Source: Verrucomicrobiota bacterium
Lineage (GTDB): Bacteria > Verrucomicrobiota > Verrucomicrobiia > Opitutales > Opitutaceae
NCBI GenBank assembly: GCA_016721945.1
Contig: JADKHC010000002.1
Span: forward strand, 1 to 64,000
DNA length: 64,000 nucleotides
Direction of reading: 5' to 3'
A model generated the notes under the pieces. The model saw only the letters and a list, made by a program, of their open reading frames with translations, ran no database searches and was not told the DNA's origin. Both the position numbers and the translations under genes were made by a program. Below, piece by piece: positions 31,873-41,013 of the stretch. Position 1 is the stretch's first letter; every line of letters starts with the position of its first letter.

Positions 31873-34689
31873 ATGAGCGCTTCAGACTCTATTGGTTATT
31901 TTGTCGAACTGGGTGAATATAATCTAATTATTGCCCGCACCACACTTGGCCAGAAGCCAAGAACGGTCGAGGCCATCCAAGAGGTATGGCTGGGGGACGC
32001 GGCCGCCGCCGACACTGCCCTCGGCGAAATCCGTGCCGGGAGCACCAGCGCCAAAGCAGTCGCCCTGCTCCGCCTGAAGACACGCGGGACCTATCTCGCC
32101 AACGCCGAACAGTCTAAAAGCGTCACTAGTCCTGATGCAGTCGAAAACTTCCTGCGCACCCAACTCGGAGCAGAAAACCTACCCGCCAATTGGGCTTGGT
32201 GTGGCGCAAAAGACGGCCTCGCTCCTCAAGGCGGTGCGCCATGGACGCTCGATGCCGCTCCGGCCGCGACCACTGAGGATGTCATCGCCAAACTTCGCGG
32301 CTGGTCCTTTGAATTGGTTCGTTGTCAATCCGCTCCATTAACACTGGCAGGTGCCATCTCCTCTGCAACCCAGGGAGCCTCAGTCTTGCTCGCCGAGGTT
32401 TCGGAACAGAACACCTCACTCATCTCTATCTCCAAACAAGGCATTGTTGGGCTGGCCACCGTGCCCGTCGGTTTCGATGCGCTCGCAGGCTCGACCCAAA
32501 CCGCTCTCGGTCTCAAGTTCCGCGGTTCCGCCGCGCGCCTGATGTTTAACGACTCCTACGACTTCGCCGAAGCGTCAGGCAGCATCGTGGAGCCGCTCGC
32601 CAACGCCATTAAGGGCGTCCTCGCCAATCTTGGCAGCCCTGCCCCCACTCAGCTCGTATGCGGCGGTATCCTTGCCCGCCAGTCGTGGATCTCGCAATCA
32701 CTCGCGAAAGCTCTCGGTTTGAGCCCCTTCACCGTTGATGTCTCTGCTTGGGCGGGAACCCGAGGCCTGACCATTGGCGGGAACATCACAGCCGCGAACA
32801 TAGCCCCTTCCTGGCTTGGCGTGCTTAGCGCCGCCTCGTCGTACGAAATCTCATCACCCGGCGGCGTAAGGGCTTGGAATCCGATATTCTCCGGCACTCC
32901 GCTCGCAGCAGCACCAGTCGTGCCTGCGATCATAGTCGAACCAGTAAAACCCGCCACACCTCCCCCGGTAGCCAAACCGGCAGTTATTCCCGCGATTATC
33001 CAGGCTCCAGCCAAACAGGAGGCGGCCAGCCCAGCAGCTCCGGCCAAACCTGCGATCATCCCGGCCATCATTCAGGAACCAGCCAAACCCGCCACACCGG
33101 CTCCAGCCGCCAAGCCTGCGACCCCACCGCCCCAGGCCAAGCCGGCGGTTATCATCACGCCCCCTTCCAAACCAGTCGAGGCACCCAAACCCAGTTCCGC
33201 GCCAGCCAAACCGGCCTCCACTCCTCCTACGGCACCAGCCAAACCCGCAGAAGTAAAACCCCCGGTTGTTGCGGCCAAGCCGACACCCGCGCCTGCACCG
33301 GCAAAACCCACCACTCCGTCCGTTGCCAAACCCCCTGGCAAACCCGAGCCAGCGAAACCTACTCCGGTAGCCAAGCCTTCCCCCGCGCCAGTCCTCAGCG
33401 GTGCAAAGCCTGCTACTGCGGCCCCCTTCCCGCCCAAGAAAAACCCGATGCTAGTGTACATCGGTATCGCGGCTGCCCTGATCATCGGCATCGTGGTATT
33501 CTTCGTGGTCAGCGGTAACAGCAAGGCCAAGGCTGAAGCTGAAGCGCGGGAGAAAATCCGCGTCGAAGCCGAGGCCAAGCTTAAAGCCGAAGCCCGTGCA
33601 CGCGCTGAAGCCGAACAAAAAGCCAAATTGGAACGCGAGACCCGCGAGAAGGAACTTCAACTCGCTGAACAGCGCCTCAAAAACGCCGAAGAAGACGCCA
33701 AGAGACAGCAGGAAGCCGCCCGCAACAGTATGCTCTTTGGTCGTGGCCAACTCGACGTAACAACTGATCCAGTCGGTGCCACCATCACCGTCGGTGAACT
33801 TGCACCCAAGACCTCGCCCGTTAGCATGAAAGACCTGCGCCTTGGCACCTACACGGTCACCATCTCGATGGCAGGTTACGACACCGAGAAACGGGATATT
33901 GAGATCAAGGAAAAAGAAACCACCGATCTCGGGACCATCGTCCTCAAGCGCCAGATCGGCAGCATCGAACTCAGCAGCGAGCCCTCAAGTTTGTCCTACG
34001 AAGTAAAGCCGGCAGGTGCGTTGTTTGTTAATCCAAATGACGTCCGCACCGGCCTGACACCAGCCACATTGACCGGGCTTCCGGCCGGTTCTTATCAGGT
34101 CACCATAACCCGATCAAACTGGGCTCCCTACGTTTCAACGGTCACAGTCGAACGAAACGGCACCGCCAAAGTTTTCGGGGACTTCCCCGGCGGCACCGTA
34201 GTGATTAACAGTACACCCACGGGCGCCAATATTCTCCGCGACAATCAGGTCTCCGTCGGCACGACACCTCTCACGCTTTACGGCATTCCACTGGGCAATG
34301 TCACCTACACTGTAATGCAGCGCGGATACGATCCCATTACACTCAACGGTAAAGTGGAAGCTGGCAAGACGCTCACCCTTAATGCCACCTTGCTTGACTC
34401 CGAACGAGTCATGAAATTGAGCGAGCTCGACGAGCGCCCGACCCCGATTAGCCAGGCAGACCCCGATCTGAGCGCCGCCCAACGCGCTGATGGCGGCAAA
34501 GCGATAATCTCACTCGTCGTAGGCCGTGATGGCATCCCGACTGATATGAAAATCGAGCAGTCCACCAACCCTGCCTTCGGTAAGGCATGCTTGGCCGCCG
34601 CTGCTAAATGGCGCTTCAAGCCCGGTACCATCCGCGGCAAGCCCGCCCGTAGTCGCGTTTCAATTCCTTTCACCATCACCGGCGAATAA
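31873..34689 (+). CDS. Membrane protein: actin-like domain, Pro-rich linker, PEGA domains, TonB_C
   Basis: 938 residues. 1-330: a domain with PilM/ASKHA-like features (GYFVELGEYNLIIART, LLAEVSEQNTSLISISKQG, then LANAIKGVLANL and CGGILARQSWISQSLAKALGL); resemblance only. About 345-520: Pro/Ala/Lys linker with repeated PAIIP and AKPATP units. 526-546: one membrane helix (MLVYIGIAAALIIGIVVFFVV). 552-615: charged Ala/Glu/Arg coiled coil. About 622-840: three PEGA-type repeats (GQLDVTTDPVGATITVGE, IELSSEPSSLSYEV, GTVVINSTPTGANILRDN). 860-938: TonB_C (GGKAIISLVVGRDGIPTDM, KACLAAAAKWRFKPGTIRGKP). No signal peptide, so the N-terminal domain and linker should be cytoplasmic and PEGA/TonB_C periplasmic. 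It is divergent from the coiled-coil gene and followed by a clear terminator. Confidence 0.85.
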   Translation: MSASDSIGYFVELGEYNLIIARTTLGQKPRTVEAIQEVWLGDAAAADTALGEIRAGSTSAKAVALLRLKTRGTYLANAEQSKSVTSPDAVENFLRTQLGAENLPANWAWCGAKDGLAPQGGAPWTLDAAPAATTEDVIAKLRGWSFELVRCQSAPLTLAGAISSATQGASVLLAEVSEQNTSLISISKQGIVGLATVPVGFDALAGSTQTALGLKFRGSAARLMFNDSYDFAEASGSIVEPLANAIKGVLANLGSPAPTQLVCGGILARQSWISQSLAKALGLSPFTVDVSAWAGTRGLTIGGNITAANIAPSWLGVLSAASSYEISSPGGVRAWNPIFSGTPLAAAPVVPAIIVEPVKPATPPPVAKPAVIPAIIQAPAKQEAASPAAPAKPAIIPAIIQEPAKPATPAPAAKPATPPPQAKPAVIITPPSKPVEAPKPSSAPAKPASTPPTAPAKPAEVKPPVVAAKPTPAPAPAKPTTPSVAKPPGKPEPAKPTPVAKPSPAPVLSGAKPATAAPFPPKKNPMLVYIGIAAALIIGIVVFFVVSGNSKAKAEAEAREKIRVEAEAKLKAEARARAEAEQKAKLERETREKELQLAEQRLKNAEEDAKRQQEAARNSMLFGRGQLDVTTDPVGATITVGELAPKTSPVSMKDLRLGTYTVTISMAGYDTEKRDIEIKEKETTDLGTIVLKRQIGSIELSSEPSSLSYEVKPAGALFVNPNDVRTGLTPATLTGLPAGSYQVTITRSNWAPYVSTVTVERNGTAKVFGDFPGGTVVINSTPTGANILRDNQVSVGTTPLTLYGIPLGNVTYTVMQRGYDPITLNGKVEAGKTLTLNATLLDSERVMKLSELDERPTPISQADPDLSAAQRADGGKAIISLVVGRDGIPTDMKIEQSTNPAFGKACLAAAAKWRFKPGTIRGKPARSRVSIPFTITGE

Positions 34690-34716
34690 TCCACGGCCAG
34701 ACAGTCTCTTTCATCC

Positions 34717-34750
34717 AGCTGCTGCGTCTCAACTCGCAGCAGCTTTTTTG
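34717..34750 (+). terminator. Rho-independent terminator of the PEGA/TonB_C gene
   Basis: AGCTGCTGCG (34717-34726) and CGCAGCAGCT (34735-34744) form a perfect 10-bp stem followed by a T run. Confidence 0.92.
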
Positions 34751-34850
34751 TGCCTACTGTTCAGTTCCTGTTCGCGGTCCAGCACATGAAATCCAAGACA
34801 GACACCTATCGCCAAAAACCTCTGTTCAAAACAAAAACAGCAGTTATTTA

Positions 34851-34989
34851 ACCGCTAATTATCGCTAATCGCCGCTAATTTCTGGAGTTAGCCACCGGTA
34901 TAAGCAGCAAAGGAGTTCACCTGACGGGTGAAAGGGTGTTTTTATCGATGTCTCTGATTTAGCGCCCGTTAGCGAAAATTAGCGGTTTC
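34851..34989. repeat. TTAGCG-type repeat as an inverted pair
   Basis: Arms 34851-34880 (AACCGCTAATTATCGCTAAT...) and 34958-34989 (...GCGAAAATTAGCGGTTT) are inverted. Apart from this and the terminator, the 34690-35077 gap shows nothing I can name. Confidence 0.65.
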
Positions 34990-35077
34990 AACTACGAAAT
35001 TAAGGTTCAAAATAATCAGCCGGCGGGCAGGTGCTCCATGCTTTCTTTAACTAAGGCAGCGATACTAACCAGCTTGG

Positions 35078-35500
35078 TTAAGTTTGGGTTTCGATCGAAG
35101 CCACCCTGCCCCCGACAAAAATAATTTTCAGATATTCTTTGGTTCGGCGTGATGCGTAGCTCGAATAATAGGGATAGGAGTAGGGATCGCACCAGTAGCG
35201 GTGGTAGTGGCCGCGGTAGAGCATCACACCGGCGTCGCTTTCATAGGCGGTGTAACTCCAGGCTTCGTTGACACCGTTGGCATCAGTTCGCGTGAAAACT
35301 CGGTCGGGGTCTCCAAGCGCCAAGCGTACCATCTCGGGGGTAAATCCAACCGCAACCTTGCCCTCTCGAATCAACTGCTGATCGCCTGGACTGGCGCTGG
35401 CAAAAGCCTGCGGATTGCCCTGAATTCGCGCCTCGGGCGTTGAACAACCAGCCAACAGCGCCAAGGCCGCGCACGATATCAGAACGGACAACGTTTTCAT
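35078..35500 (-). CDS. Lipoprotein, BamE/SmpA-like, paralogue 1
   Basis: 140 residues with a lipobox (LALLAGC, Cys19). The mature part reads EGKVAVGFTPEMVRLALGDPDRVFTRT and ends KIIFVGGRVASIETQT, the small two-layer pattern of BamE/OmlA-like lipoproteins (GxTxxxVxxxLGxP). A Tyr/His-rich insert (YRGHYHRYWCDPYSYPYYSSY) is unusual. It is a clear relative of the protein at 36274-36702, across the HAD gene. Outer-membrane assembly is possible but not shown. Confidence 0.75.
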   Translation of the reverse strand: MKTLSVLISCAALALLAGCSTPEARIQGNPQAFASASPGDQQLIREGKVAVGFTPEMVRLALGDPDRVFTRTDANGVNEAWSYTAYESDAGVMLYRGHYHRYWCDPYSYPYYSSYASRRTKEYLKIIFVGGRVASIETQT

Positions 35501-35569
35501 GTCAGTATTTTATTCATGCAGCATTAGCTCGCAAGCTCCTGGTTGCGCCTTTGATGTTAAGGCCACTCC

Positions 35570-36247
35570 GTGAAAACACTTCTTCTCTGGGATATTGACG
35601 GCACGCTGATCGACTCAGGCGGTGCTGGCGAACGCGGTTTGCAACTTGCCCTCAAGCGCGAATTTGCCATCGAGGACACGCTCAGTTGGCTCGAGTATTT
35701 TGGCCGCACCGACGGCTGGATCGCGCGGGCCATCCTCAAGCATGACCTGGGCGAGGCCTCGCCTGAAGACATTCAACGTTTTCTCAACGCCTACCTTAAA
35801 GCCCTCGCCGAAGAAATGAACAACCCGCAGGCCTGCGTGTTGCCAGGCGTCGCCGAAATCGTCGCCCAGATCGGGCAGCACAGCGATATCGCCCAAGGCC
35901 TGCTGACCGGCAATCTTCGGCGCGGTGCCGAAATCAAGCTCGGGCATCTCGGGCTTTGGGCGCACTTCCCTTATGGCGCGTTTGCGAACGATGCCGTACA
36001 CCGCGACGAACTCGGGCCTCATGCTCTGCGCCGGGCCAACGCGTATCATGGCGTAACTTTTGTCCCTGAGCGAGTGTTCGTCATTGGCGACACGCCCCAC
36101 GACATCGCTTGCGGCAAGGCCATCGGCGCACGCACGTTCGCCGTCGCGACTGGTCGCTATTCGAGTGAACGCCTTCGCGCCCACACGCCCACGGCTGTCT
36201 TCGAGAATTTCGCCGACACCGGAGCGTTTTTCGCGGCTCTAAACTAG
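35570..36247 (+). CDS. HAD-superfamily phosphatase (phosphoglycolate-phosphatase-like)
   Basis: 225 residues from a GTG at 35570. HAD motifs: LLWDIDGTLIDSGG (nucleophile Asp8 and Asp10), GLLTGNLRRGAEIKL (Thr motif II) and VFVIGDTPHDIACGKAIGA (acidic motif IV), with a helical cap between. The substrate is probably a small phosphate ester; phosphoglycolate is one guess. It lies between two paralogous lipoprotein genes on the other strand. Confidence 0.88.
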   Translation: MKTLLLWDIDGTLIDSGGAGERGLQLALKREFAIEDTLSWLEYFGRTDGWIARAILKHDLGEASPEDIQRFLNAYLKALAEEMNNPQACVLPGVAEIVAQIGQHSDIAQGLLTGNLRRGAEIKLGHLGLWAHFPYGAFANDAVHRDELGPHALRRANAYHGVTFVPERVFVIGDTPHDIACGKAIGARTFAVATGRYSSERLRAHTPTAVFENFADTGAFFAALN

Positions 36248-36273
36248 TCGCCAGTCCCAAGCTCGGGCTAAGC

Positions 36274-36702
36274 CTAACGCCCGCGGGTTTCGATCGCAGT
36301 CACGCGACCGCCTTCAAAAACCACGCGCATCTTGTCTTCATAGCGGTCGTTGCCAGTGCTTACGCCGACACCGGTGCCTACCATGCTGCCGCCACCACCA
36401 CTCGCCATGCCGACGCCAAAACTGAAAGCTGGGCCGCTGTCCGCGTAAGCCCAGATGTCCGAAGTCCCGCGTTCTGTAGTGCGCGAGTAGCGCCGGTCGG
36501 GCTTACCCAACGCCATCGTCACCTGTTCAGCGGTGAATCCGACTTCGATTTTACCCGCGCGAATTTTGGCCTGCACCGCCGGTGGAGCGGCATCAAAGGA
36601 AGCCTGGTTATTTTTTATACGGGAATCAGTTGTAGAACAACCGGCCAGTAGAAACGAGCACAGGACGAACACTGAGGCGAAGCTTGGGACTTTGAGGTTC
36701 AT
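36274..36702 (-). CDS. Lipoprotein, BamE/SmpA-like, paralogue 2
   Basis: 142 residues from the ATG at 36702, the start that puts the signal sequence (FVLCSFLLAGCSTTDSRI) at the N-terminus. It shares with 35078-35500 the pattern AGKIEVGFTAEQVTMALGKPDRRYSRT and the terminal MRVVFEGGRVTAIET. The insert here is Gly-rich (FGVGMASGGGGSMVGTGVGV) rather than Tyr-rich. Function unknown. Confidence 0.75.
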   Translation of the reverse strand: MNLKVPSFASVFVLCSFLLAGCSTTDSRIKNNQASFDAAPPAVQAKIRAGKIEVGFTAEQVTMALGKPDRRYSRTTERGTSDIWAYADSGPAFSFGVGMASGGGGSMVGTGVGVSTGNDRYEDKMRVVFEGGRVTAIETRGR

Positions 36703-36782
36703 GGGAGGTATAACTGATTTTGTTTGCTGATGTAGGGCTTGCACGACCATACCGACAATCCGACATTTTACGAGTTCTCAGC

Positions 36783-37223
36783 ATGAAGACATACACCATC
36801 GCTATTGGGTCCGATCACGCCGGTTTTAAATATAAAGAAAGCATCAAAAAAATGCTCCTCGCCGCAGGCCATACTGTGCGCGATTTCGGCACTTACAGTG
36901 ATGCCGCCTGCGATTATCCCGATTTCATCCGCCCTACGGCCGAGGCCGTCGCGCGCGGCGAATACGAACGCGGCATCGTTCTCGGCGGCTCGGGTAACGG
37001 CGAGGCCATCGTCGCCAACCGCGTCAAGGGCGTGCGCTGCGGCCTTTGCTGGAACGAACAAGTTGCCATCTGGAATCGCTCCCACAACGACGGTAACGTG
37101 CTCTCGCTGGGCGAACGCACCGTGAGCGAGGCCGAAGCACTGAAGATCGTGCAGACCTGGCTCGCCACCGAATTCGAAGGCGGTCGCCACCTCGCACGCA
37201 TCAATAAAATCGACGCCCGCTAA
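36783..37223 (+). CDS. rpiB: Ribose-5-phosphate isomerase B
   Basis: 146 residues from the ATG at 36783. IAIGSDHAGFKYKESI is the substrate site and GIVLGGSGNGEAIVANRVKGVRC the second signature. The E. coli catalytic Cys is replaced by Gly; Glu74 in GNGE matches the base used by the actinobacterial type, so the enzyme should be active. It interconverts ribose 5-phosphate and ribulose 5-phosphate in the pentose phosphate pathway. Confidence 0.92.
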   Translation: MKTYTIAIGSDHAGFKYKESIKKMLLAAGHTVRDFGTYSDAACDYPDFIRPTAEAVARGEYERGIVLGGSGNGEAIVANRVKGVRCGLCWNEQVAIWNRSHNDGNVLSLGERTVSEAEALKIVQTWLATEFEGGRHLARINKIDAR

Positions 37224-37249
37224 ACCAGGGCGTTCCGCGACTTGCAGCG

Positions 37250-37273
37250 GTCAAACACCACCGGTCGTTTGAC
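37250..37273. promoter_or_regulatory. Inverted repeat before the MarR gene
   Basis: GTCAAAC (37250-37256) and GTTTGAC (37267-37273) are a perfect inverted repeat, 30 bp before the MarR start. TTTGACA overlaps it as a possible -35 box, so binding could block transcription (autorepression, inference). Confidence 0.4.
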
Positions 37274-37302
37274 ATCGAACTATCGTCGGCTTGCTTGTCT
37301 GC

Positions 37303-37755
37303 ATGCCAACACATCATCAAGGGCCTGAGCACGAGATTCTCGCCCTTGATGCCTACATCAAATTGATGCGGGCGACCGAGTCCGTCACCTCGCGCGTTCA
37401 CGAGACTCTGCCGACCGACCTGACGGTCACGCAATTCGCCGTGTTGGAAACACTGTTTCATCTCGGACCGCTTTGTCAGGGACAGCTCGCGACCAAACTC
37501 CTAAAAAGCACGGGCAACCTCACGCTCGTCGTCGCCAATCTCGAAAAGGTCGGCCTCATCAAACGGGAACGCCAGCCTCACGATCTGCGTTTCATCACGA
37601 TCAGTCTCTCTCCACGCGGGCGAAGCTTTATTGCGAAACTTTTCCCAAAGATCGCCGCTCGCATCGCCGACGAATTCTCCGTGCTTACCTCCAGCGAAAA
37701 AATCGAACTGTGCCGCCTGGCGAAAAAACTCGGTTTGCGCGCCACCGTGAAGTAA
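37303..37755 (+). CDS. MarR family transcriptional regulator
   Basis: 150 residues from the ATG at 37303. The MarR winged helix is clear: LTVTQFAVLETLFHLGPLCQGQLATKLLKSTGNLTLVVANLEKVGLIKRE, with the wing QPHDLRFITISLSPRG, and flanking dimerisation helices. Ligand and targets are unknown. The GYF-like gene starts 18 bp downstream and may be cotranscribed. Confidence 0.92.
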   Translation: MPTHHQGPEHEILALDAYIKLMRATESVTSRVHETLPTDLTVTQFAVLETLFHLGPLCQGQLATKLLKSTGNLTLVVANLEKVGLIKRERQPHDLRFITISLSPRGRSFIAKLFPKIAARIADEFSVLTSSEKIELCRLAKKLGLRATVK

Positions 37756-37773
37756 CCTGCGCTCTCGCACCCC

Positions 37774-38268
37774 ATGCCACGTTACCTCCTGAAAATTGAC
37801 GGTAAAATCACCGGCCCACACAGCGATCTCAAGCTGCAGGAAATGGCTTCCGTGCTCGCCTTCGACGAATCGGCCGAACTCGCCCTCGAATCCACTGAGG
37901 ACTGGAAAGCCGTGCGCGACATCCCCGAGTTGCACACGCGGTTTTTCCCACCCAAGCGAATCATTTCGCTCAAGGAAAAAACCATCGAAGTATTGCCACA
38001 GGAAAATAACGAACCAATCACCGTCGACCAGTTTCTCAGCGAGAACGTAGAATTTGAAGCCCGGCTGCCGCGCAAAAAAGTCATCCGCCGCCCCAACCGG
38101 CGACGCCGCGACTTCTTCGCATCTCTTTTCATGCTTAACGGCGCGATCGCAGCCGCCTGGTATTATCTACCGCGCACGCAGGAGATCGAGATTGCCGCCT
38201 GCTCAGCCGCCGTGCTCATCACGCTCGGGCTTTACTGGTTATTTTTCCAGATGATGGACCGCTACTGA
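37774..38268 (+). CDS. GYF_2-like domain membrane protein
   Basis: 164 residues. The first 50 residues resemble the bacterial GYF_2 domain (YLLKIDGKITGPHSDLKLQEM). A basic stretch (RKKVIRRPNRRRRDFF) precedes two membrane helices at about 114-130 and 139-157 (EIEIAACSAAVLITLGLYWLFF). The soluble domain is probably cytoplasmic by the positive-inside rule. Role unknown. Confidence 0.7.
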   Translation: MPRYLLKIDGKITGPHSDLKLQEMASVLAFDESAELALESTEDWKAVRDIPELHTRFFPPKRIISLKEKTIEVLPQENNEPITVDQFLSENVEFEARLPRKKVIRRPNRRRRDFFASLFMLNGAIAAAWYYLPRTQEIEIAACSAAVLITLGLYWLFFQMMDRY

Positions 38269-38433
38269 TCCGACAGTCTTTATTGCCGTTCCGCTGACCG
38301 CGTCACGTCATGCGCGTGATTGAGCCTGTCACCAAGTTGGAATTTTTAGTTTAAGCCCTTCCGCGACGGTCGAAAACGAGGGCAAATCTCGCGCTTGCGC
38401 ACCCCGCGCCACCCGCTCAGCTTTTTCGCGGAC

Positions 38434-40464
38434 ATGGCTCTACCAAAACCTCCTGCGATTCTTGACCAGCATGATCTGCGCGCAGCCGAGCTCGCCCAGA
38501 ATCCTGACAACGCCCTGCTGCGCATCTACGCCTGGATGCAGCTCACGCGCTCGGCGGACAACCGTATCCTCGAACTTTTTCGCCAGGGCCTGATCAAAGG
38601 CACCGTCACCGGCGGTCAGGGCAACGAAGGGCTCATCATCCCGCTCGCGCTGTTGGCCGACAAATCCACCGACGTCGTCAGCTTCACCCACCGCGATCTC
38701 GGCGGCCACCTGATCTGGGGCGGCCACCTCTGCGAACATCTCAACCAATATTTTGCCAACTCCCTGAGCCCGACCAAGGCGCGAGAGGGAAACATCCACC
38801 ACGGCGATCCGAAAAACCGCTCGCTGCCGATGATCAGCCATCTCGGCGCCATGCTCTCGACCGTGCTCGGCTCCACTGATTCACAGCGCCGTCTCGGCCG
38901 ACCCGCCATCGGCTTCGCGTTCTTCGGCGATGGCGGCTCCAGCACCGGCGACATCCACGAATCGCTCAATCTCGCCGCCCTGCTTTCTTTGCCCGTCGTC
39001 TTCGTCATCGAGAACAACGGCTACGCCTACTCGACTCCTGCCAGCGAACAATTCTCCAACGTCGAACTCTGGCAACGCGCCGCCAGCTACGGCATCGAAG
39101 GCTTTTCCGTCGATGCTACCGATATACCCGCCACCGCCAAAACACTCGCCGCTGCCTTCGACAAAGTCCGCACCACCAAGCGCCCGATGCTGATCGAAGC
39201 ACGCGTGCTCCGGTTGCGCGGACATGCCGCGTACGACACCTGCGACTACCTCCAACCCGGAGAACAGGACGCCCTGCTCGCCCGCGACCCGTTGCCAAAA
39301 TTCCGCGCTCAACTCGCCGCCGCCGGTCACACCAAGGCGCTCGACGCGATCGACGCCGAGCTCTCGGTTTTCCTCGAAGCCTGCGTCAAAATCTCGCTCG
39401 CCGTCCCCCGCCCCGATCCCGCCGGCATGGAGCAGGATCTATTCGCTCCCGACTCCGCGCCTATCGCGTGGAAGCCGGAAACCGGCGCCGACGAACCACT
39501 CAACATGGCGCAAGCGATCAACCACGCGCTGCGTAAGATTCTCACCGAACGCCCGGAGTCGCTCATCCTCGGCCAGGATATCGCCACCTACGGCGGTGCC
39601 TTCAAGGTGACTGACGGCCTTTACAAAGATTTCGGTCGTAGTCGTGTTTTCAATACGCCGCTCGCCGAGAGCGCCTGCACCGGTTACGCGATCGGCCTTG
39701 CGCTCAACGGCCACCGCCCGATCGAGGAGTTCCAGTTCGCCGATTTTTCCACCGAAGCCGTCACGCAGATCACACAAAACGCCGCCACATTCCATTTCCG
39801 CGCCGGTGCGGCCGTGCCACTCGTTCTCCGTTTGCCCTGCGGCGGCGGCCTGACCTTCGGCTCGTTCCACTCGCAGGAGTTGGAGTCGTTTTTCCTCTCG
39901 ATGCCGGGCATCAAAGCGCTTTACCCGAGCTCGCCGCAGGACGCGTTCAACGCCCTGCTCGCCGCCTACGAGGACAACAACCCCGTGATCCTCTTTGAGC
40001 ACAAGGGTCTTTATCGCCGCGGCAAACGCCCGATCTCATGGGACCCCGATTTCCGCAACGTCTGGCAGCCGCGCCTCGTGCGCAGCGGCGATTTCGCCAC
40101 CGTCGTCACCTACGGCGAAATGGTTCATCTCGCGGAGGAAGCCTGCGAGTATTTGACGAGTGAATACGAACGCACCTTCGATCTTTTCGACCTGCGCTGC
40201 CTGTCGCCACTGCGCCTCGATGCAATCCGCGCCTCGCTCTCGCGCACCCACCGGCTCGTCGTGCTGCACGAGGGTCGTCGCACGCACGGCTTCGGTGCCG
40301 AACTCGTCGCGCAGTTGACCGAGGAACTTTTCTACTCGCTCGAAGCACCGCCGCTCCGCATCGCCTCGCTCGATTTGCCGGTGCCTTTCGCGCCCGAGCT
40401 TGAGCACGCTTACCGCCCGACGCGCGACAGCATCGTCGAACGCATCGCCGCTTGGATGGGCTAA
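38434..40464 (+). CDS. Fused E1 alpha-beta 2-oxoacid dehydrogenase
   Basis: 676 residues from the ATG at 38434. The alpha half (to about 330) has FTHRDLGGHL and the thiamine diphosphate motif GDGGSSTGDIHESLNLAALL with NNGYAYST. The beta half (from about 350) has ILGQDIATYGGAFKVTDGLY, FNTPLAESACTGYAIGLAL and EEFQFADFSTEAVTQI. This is the pyruvate/branched-chain 2-oxoacid dehydrogenase E1 joined in one chain. No E2 gene is adjacent, so it may use an E2 encoded elsewhere, with lpdA (23998) as E3. The substrate is not fixed by sequence. kdsC starts 12 bp after. Confidence 0.88.
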   Translation: MALPKPPAILDQHDLRAAELAQNPDNALLRIYAWMQLTRSADNRILELFRQGLIKGTVTGGQGNEGLIIPLALLADKSTDVVSFTHRDLGGHLIWGGHLCEHLNQYFANSLSPTKAREGNIHHGDPKNRSLPMISHLGAMLSTVLGSTDSQRRLGRPAIGFAFFGDGGSSTGDIHESLNLAALLSLPVVFVIENNGYAYSTPASEQFSNVELWQRAASYGIEGFSVDATDIPATAKTLAAAFDKVRTTKRPMLIEARVLRLRGHAAYDTCDYLQPGEQDALLARDPLPKFRAQLAAAGHTKALDAIDAELSVFLEACVKISLAVPRPDPAGMEQDLFAPDSAPIAWKPETGADEPLNMAQAINHALRKILTERPESLILGQDIATYGGAFKVTDGLYKDFGRSRVFNTPLAESACTGYAIGLALNGHRPIEEFQFADFSTEAVTQITQNAATFHFRAGAAVPLVLRLPCGGGLTFGSFHSQELESFFLSMPGIKALYPSSPQDAFNALLAAYEDNNPVILFEHKGLYRRGKRPISWDPDFRNVWQPRLVRSGDFATVVTYGEMVHLAEEACEYLTSEYERTFDLFDLRCLSPLRLDAIRASLSRTHRLVVLHEGRRTHGFGAELVAQLTEELFYSLEAPPLRIASLDLPVPFAPELEHAYRPTRDSIVERIAAWMG

Positions 40465-40476
40465 ATATTTTCTACC

Positions 40477-41013
40477 GTGGCCAAAAACAAAATCATCTCC
40501 AGCAAAGCCAATCCATCTCCCGCCGAATGGGCGCGCATCGAACTGCTCGCCATGGATGTCGATGGCGTCCTCACCGATGGCCGCATCGCCATTTCCTCCG
40601 ACGGCACCGAGACCAAGCAGTTCTCGATTCTCGACGGACTCGGTTTGGTTCATTTGATGCGGGCTGGCGTAAAGGTCGCCTGGATTTCCGGTCGCGCTTC
40701 CGGCTCGACCACCGCGCGTGCCACCGAGTTAAAAATCCAGCACGTCATCCAAGGCCGCACCGATAAACTCGAAGCGCTCCAAGAACTCGCCACCAAGCTC
40801 GGCCTCGCGCCCGAACAGTGCGCCTACATTGGCGATGACATCATCGATGTTACGGCAATCGCCTGGGCTGGCGTCGGCGTCGCCGTGCCGGACGCGATGC
40901 CCGTCGCGCTCGCTGCCGCGAGTTATGTGACCGACCGTGAAGGCGGTTTCGGTGCCGTGCGCGAAGTTTGCGAACAAATCGCCTCCGCCAAGGGTCTGAC
41001 CTTCGTTCCCTGA
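40477..41013 (+). CDS. kdsC: 3-deoxy-D-manno-octulosonate 8-phosphate phosphatase
   Basis: 178 residues from a GTG at 40477. HAD type C0 protein: LLAMDVDGVLTDGRI (Asp27, Asp29), SDGTETKQFSILDGLGL, WISGRASGSTTARA and YIGDDIIDVTAIAWAG, with the KdsC-type VTDREGGFGAVREVCE C-terminus. It releases Kdo for lipid A glycosylation. Its stop overlaps the next start (TGATG), beginning the chain kdsC-lptC-like-lptA-lptB. Confidence 0.95.
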   Translation: MAKNKIISSKANPSPAEWARIELLAMDVDGVLTDGRIAISSDGTETKQFSILDGLGLVHLMRAGVKVAWISGRASGSTTARATELKIQHVIQGRTDKLEALQELATKLGLAPEQCAYIGDDIIDVTAIAWAGVGVAVPDAMPVALAAASYVTDREGGFGAVREVCEQIASAKGLTFVP

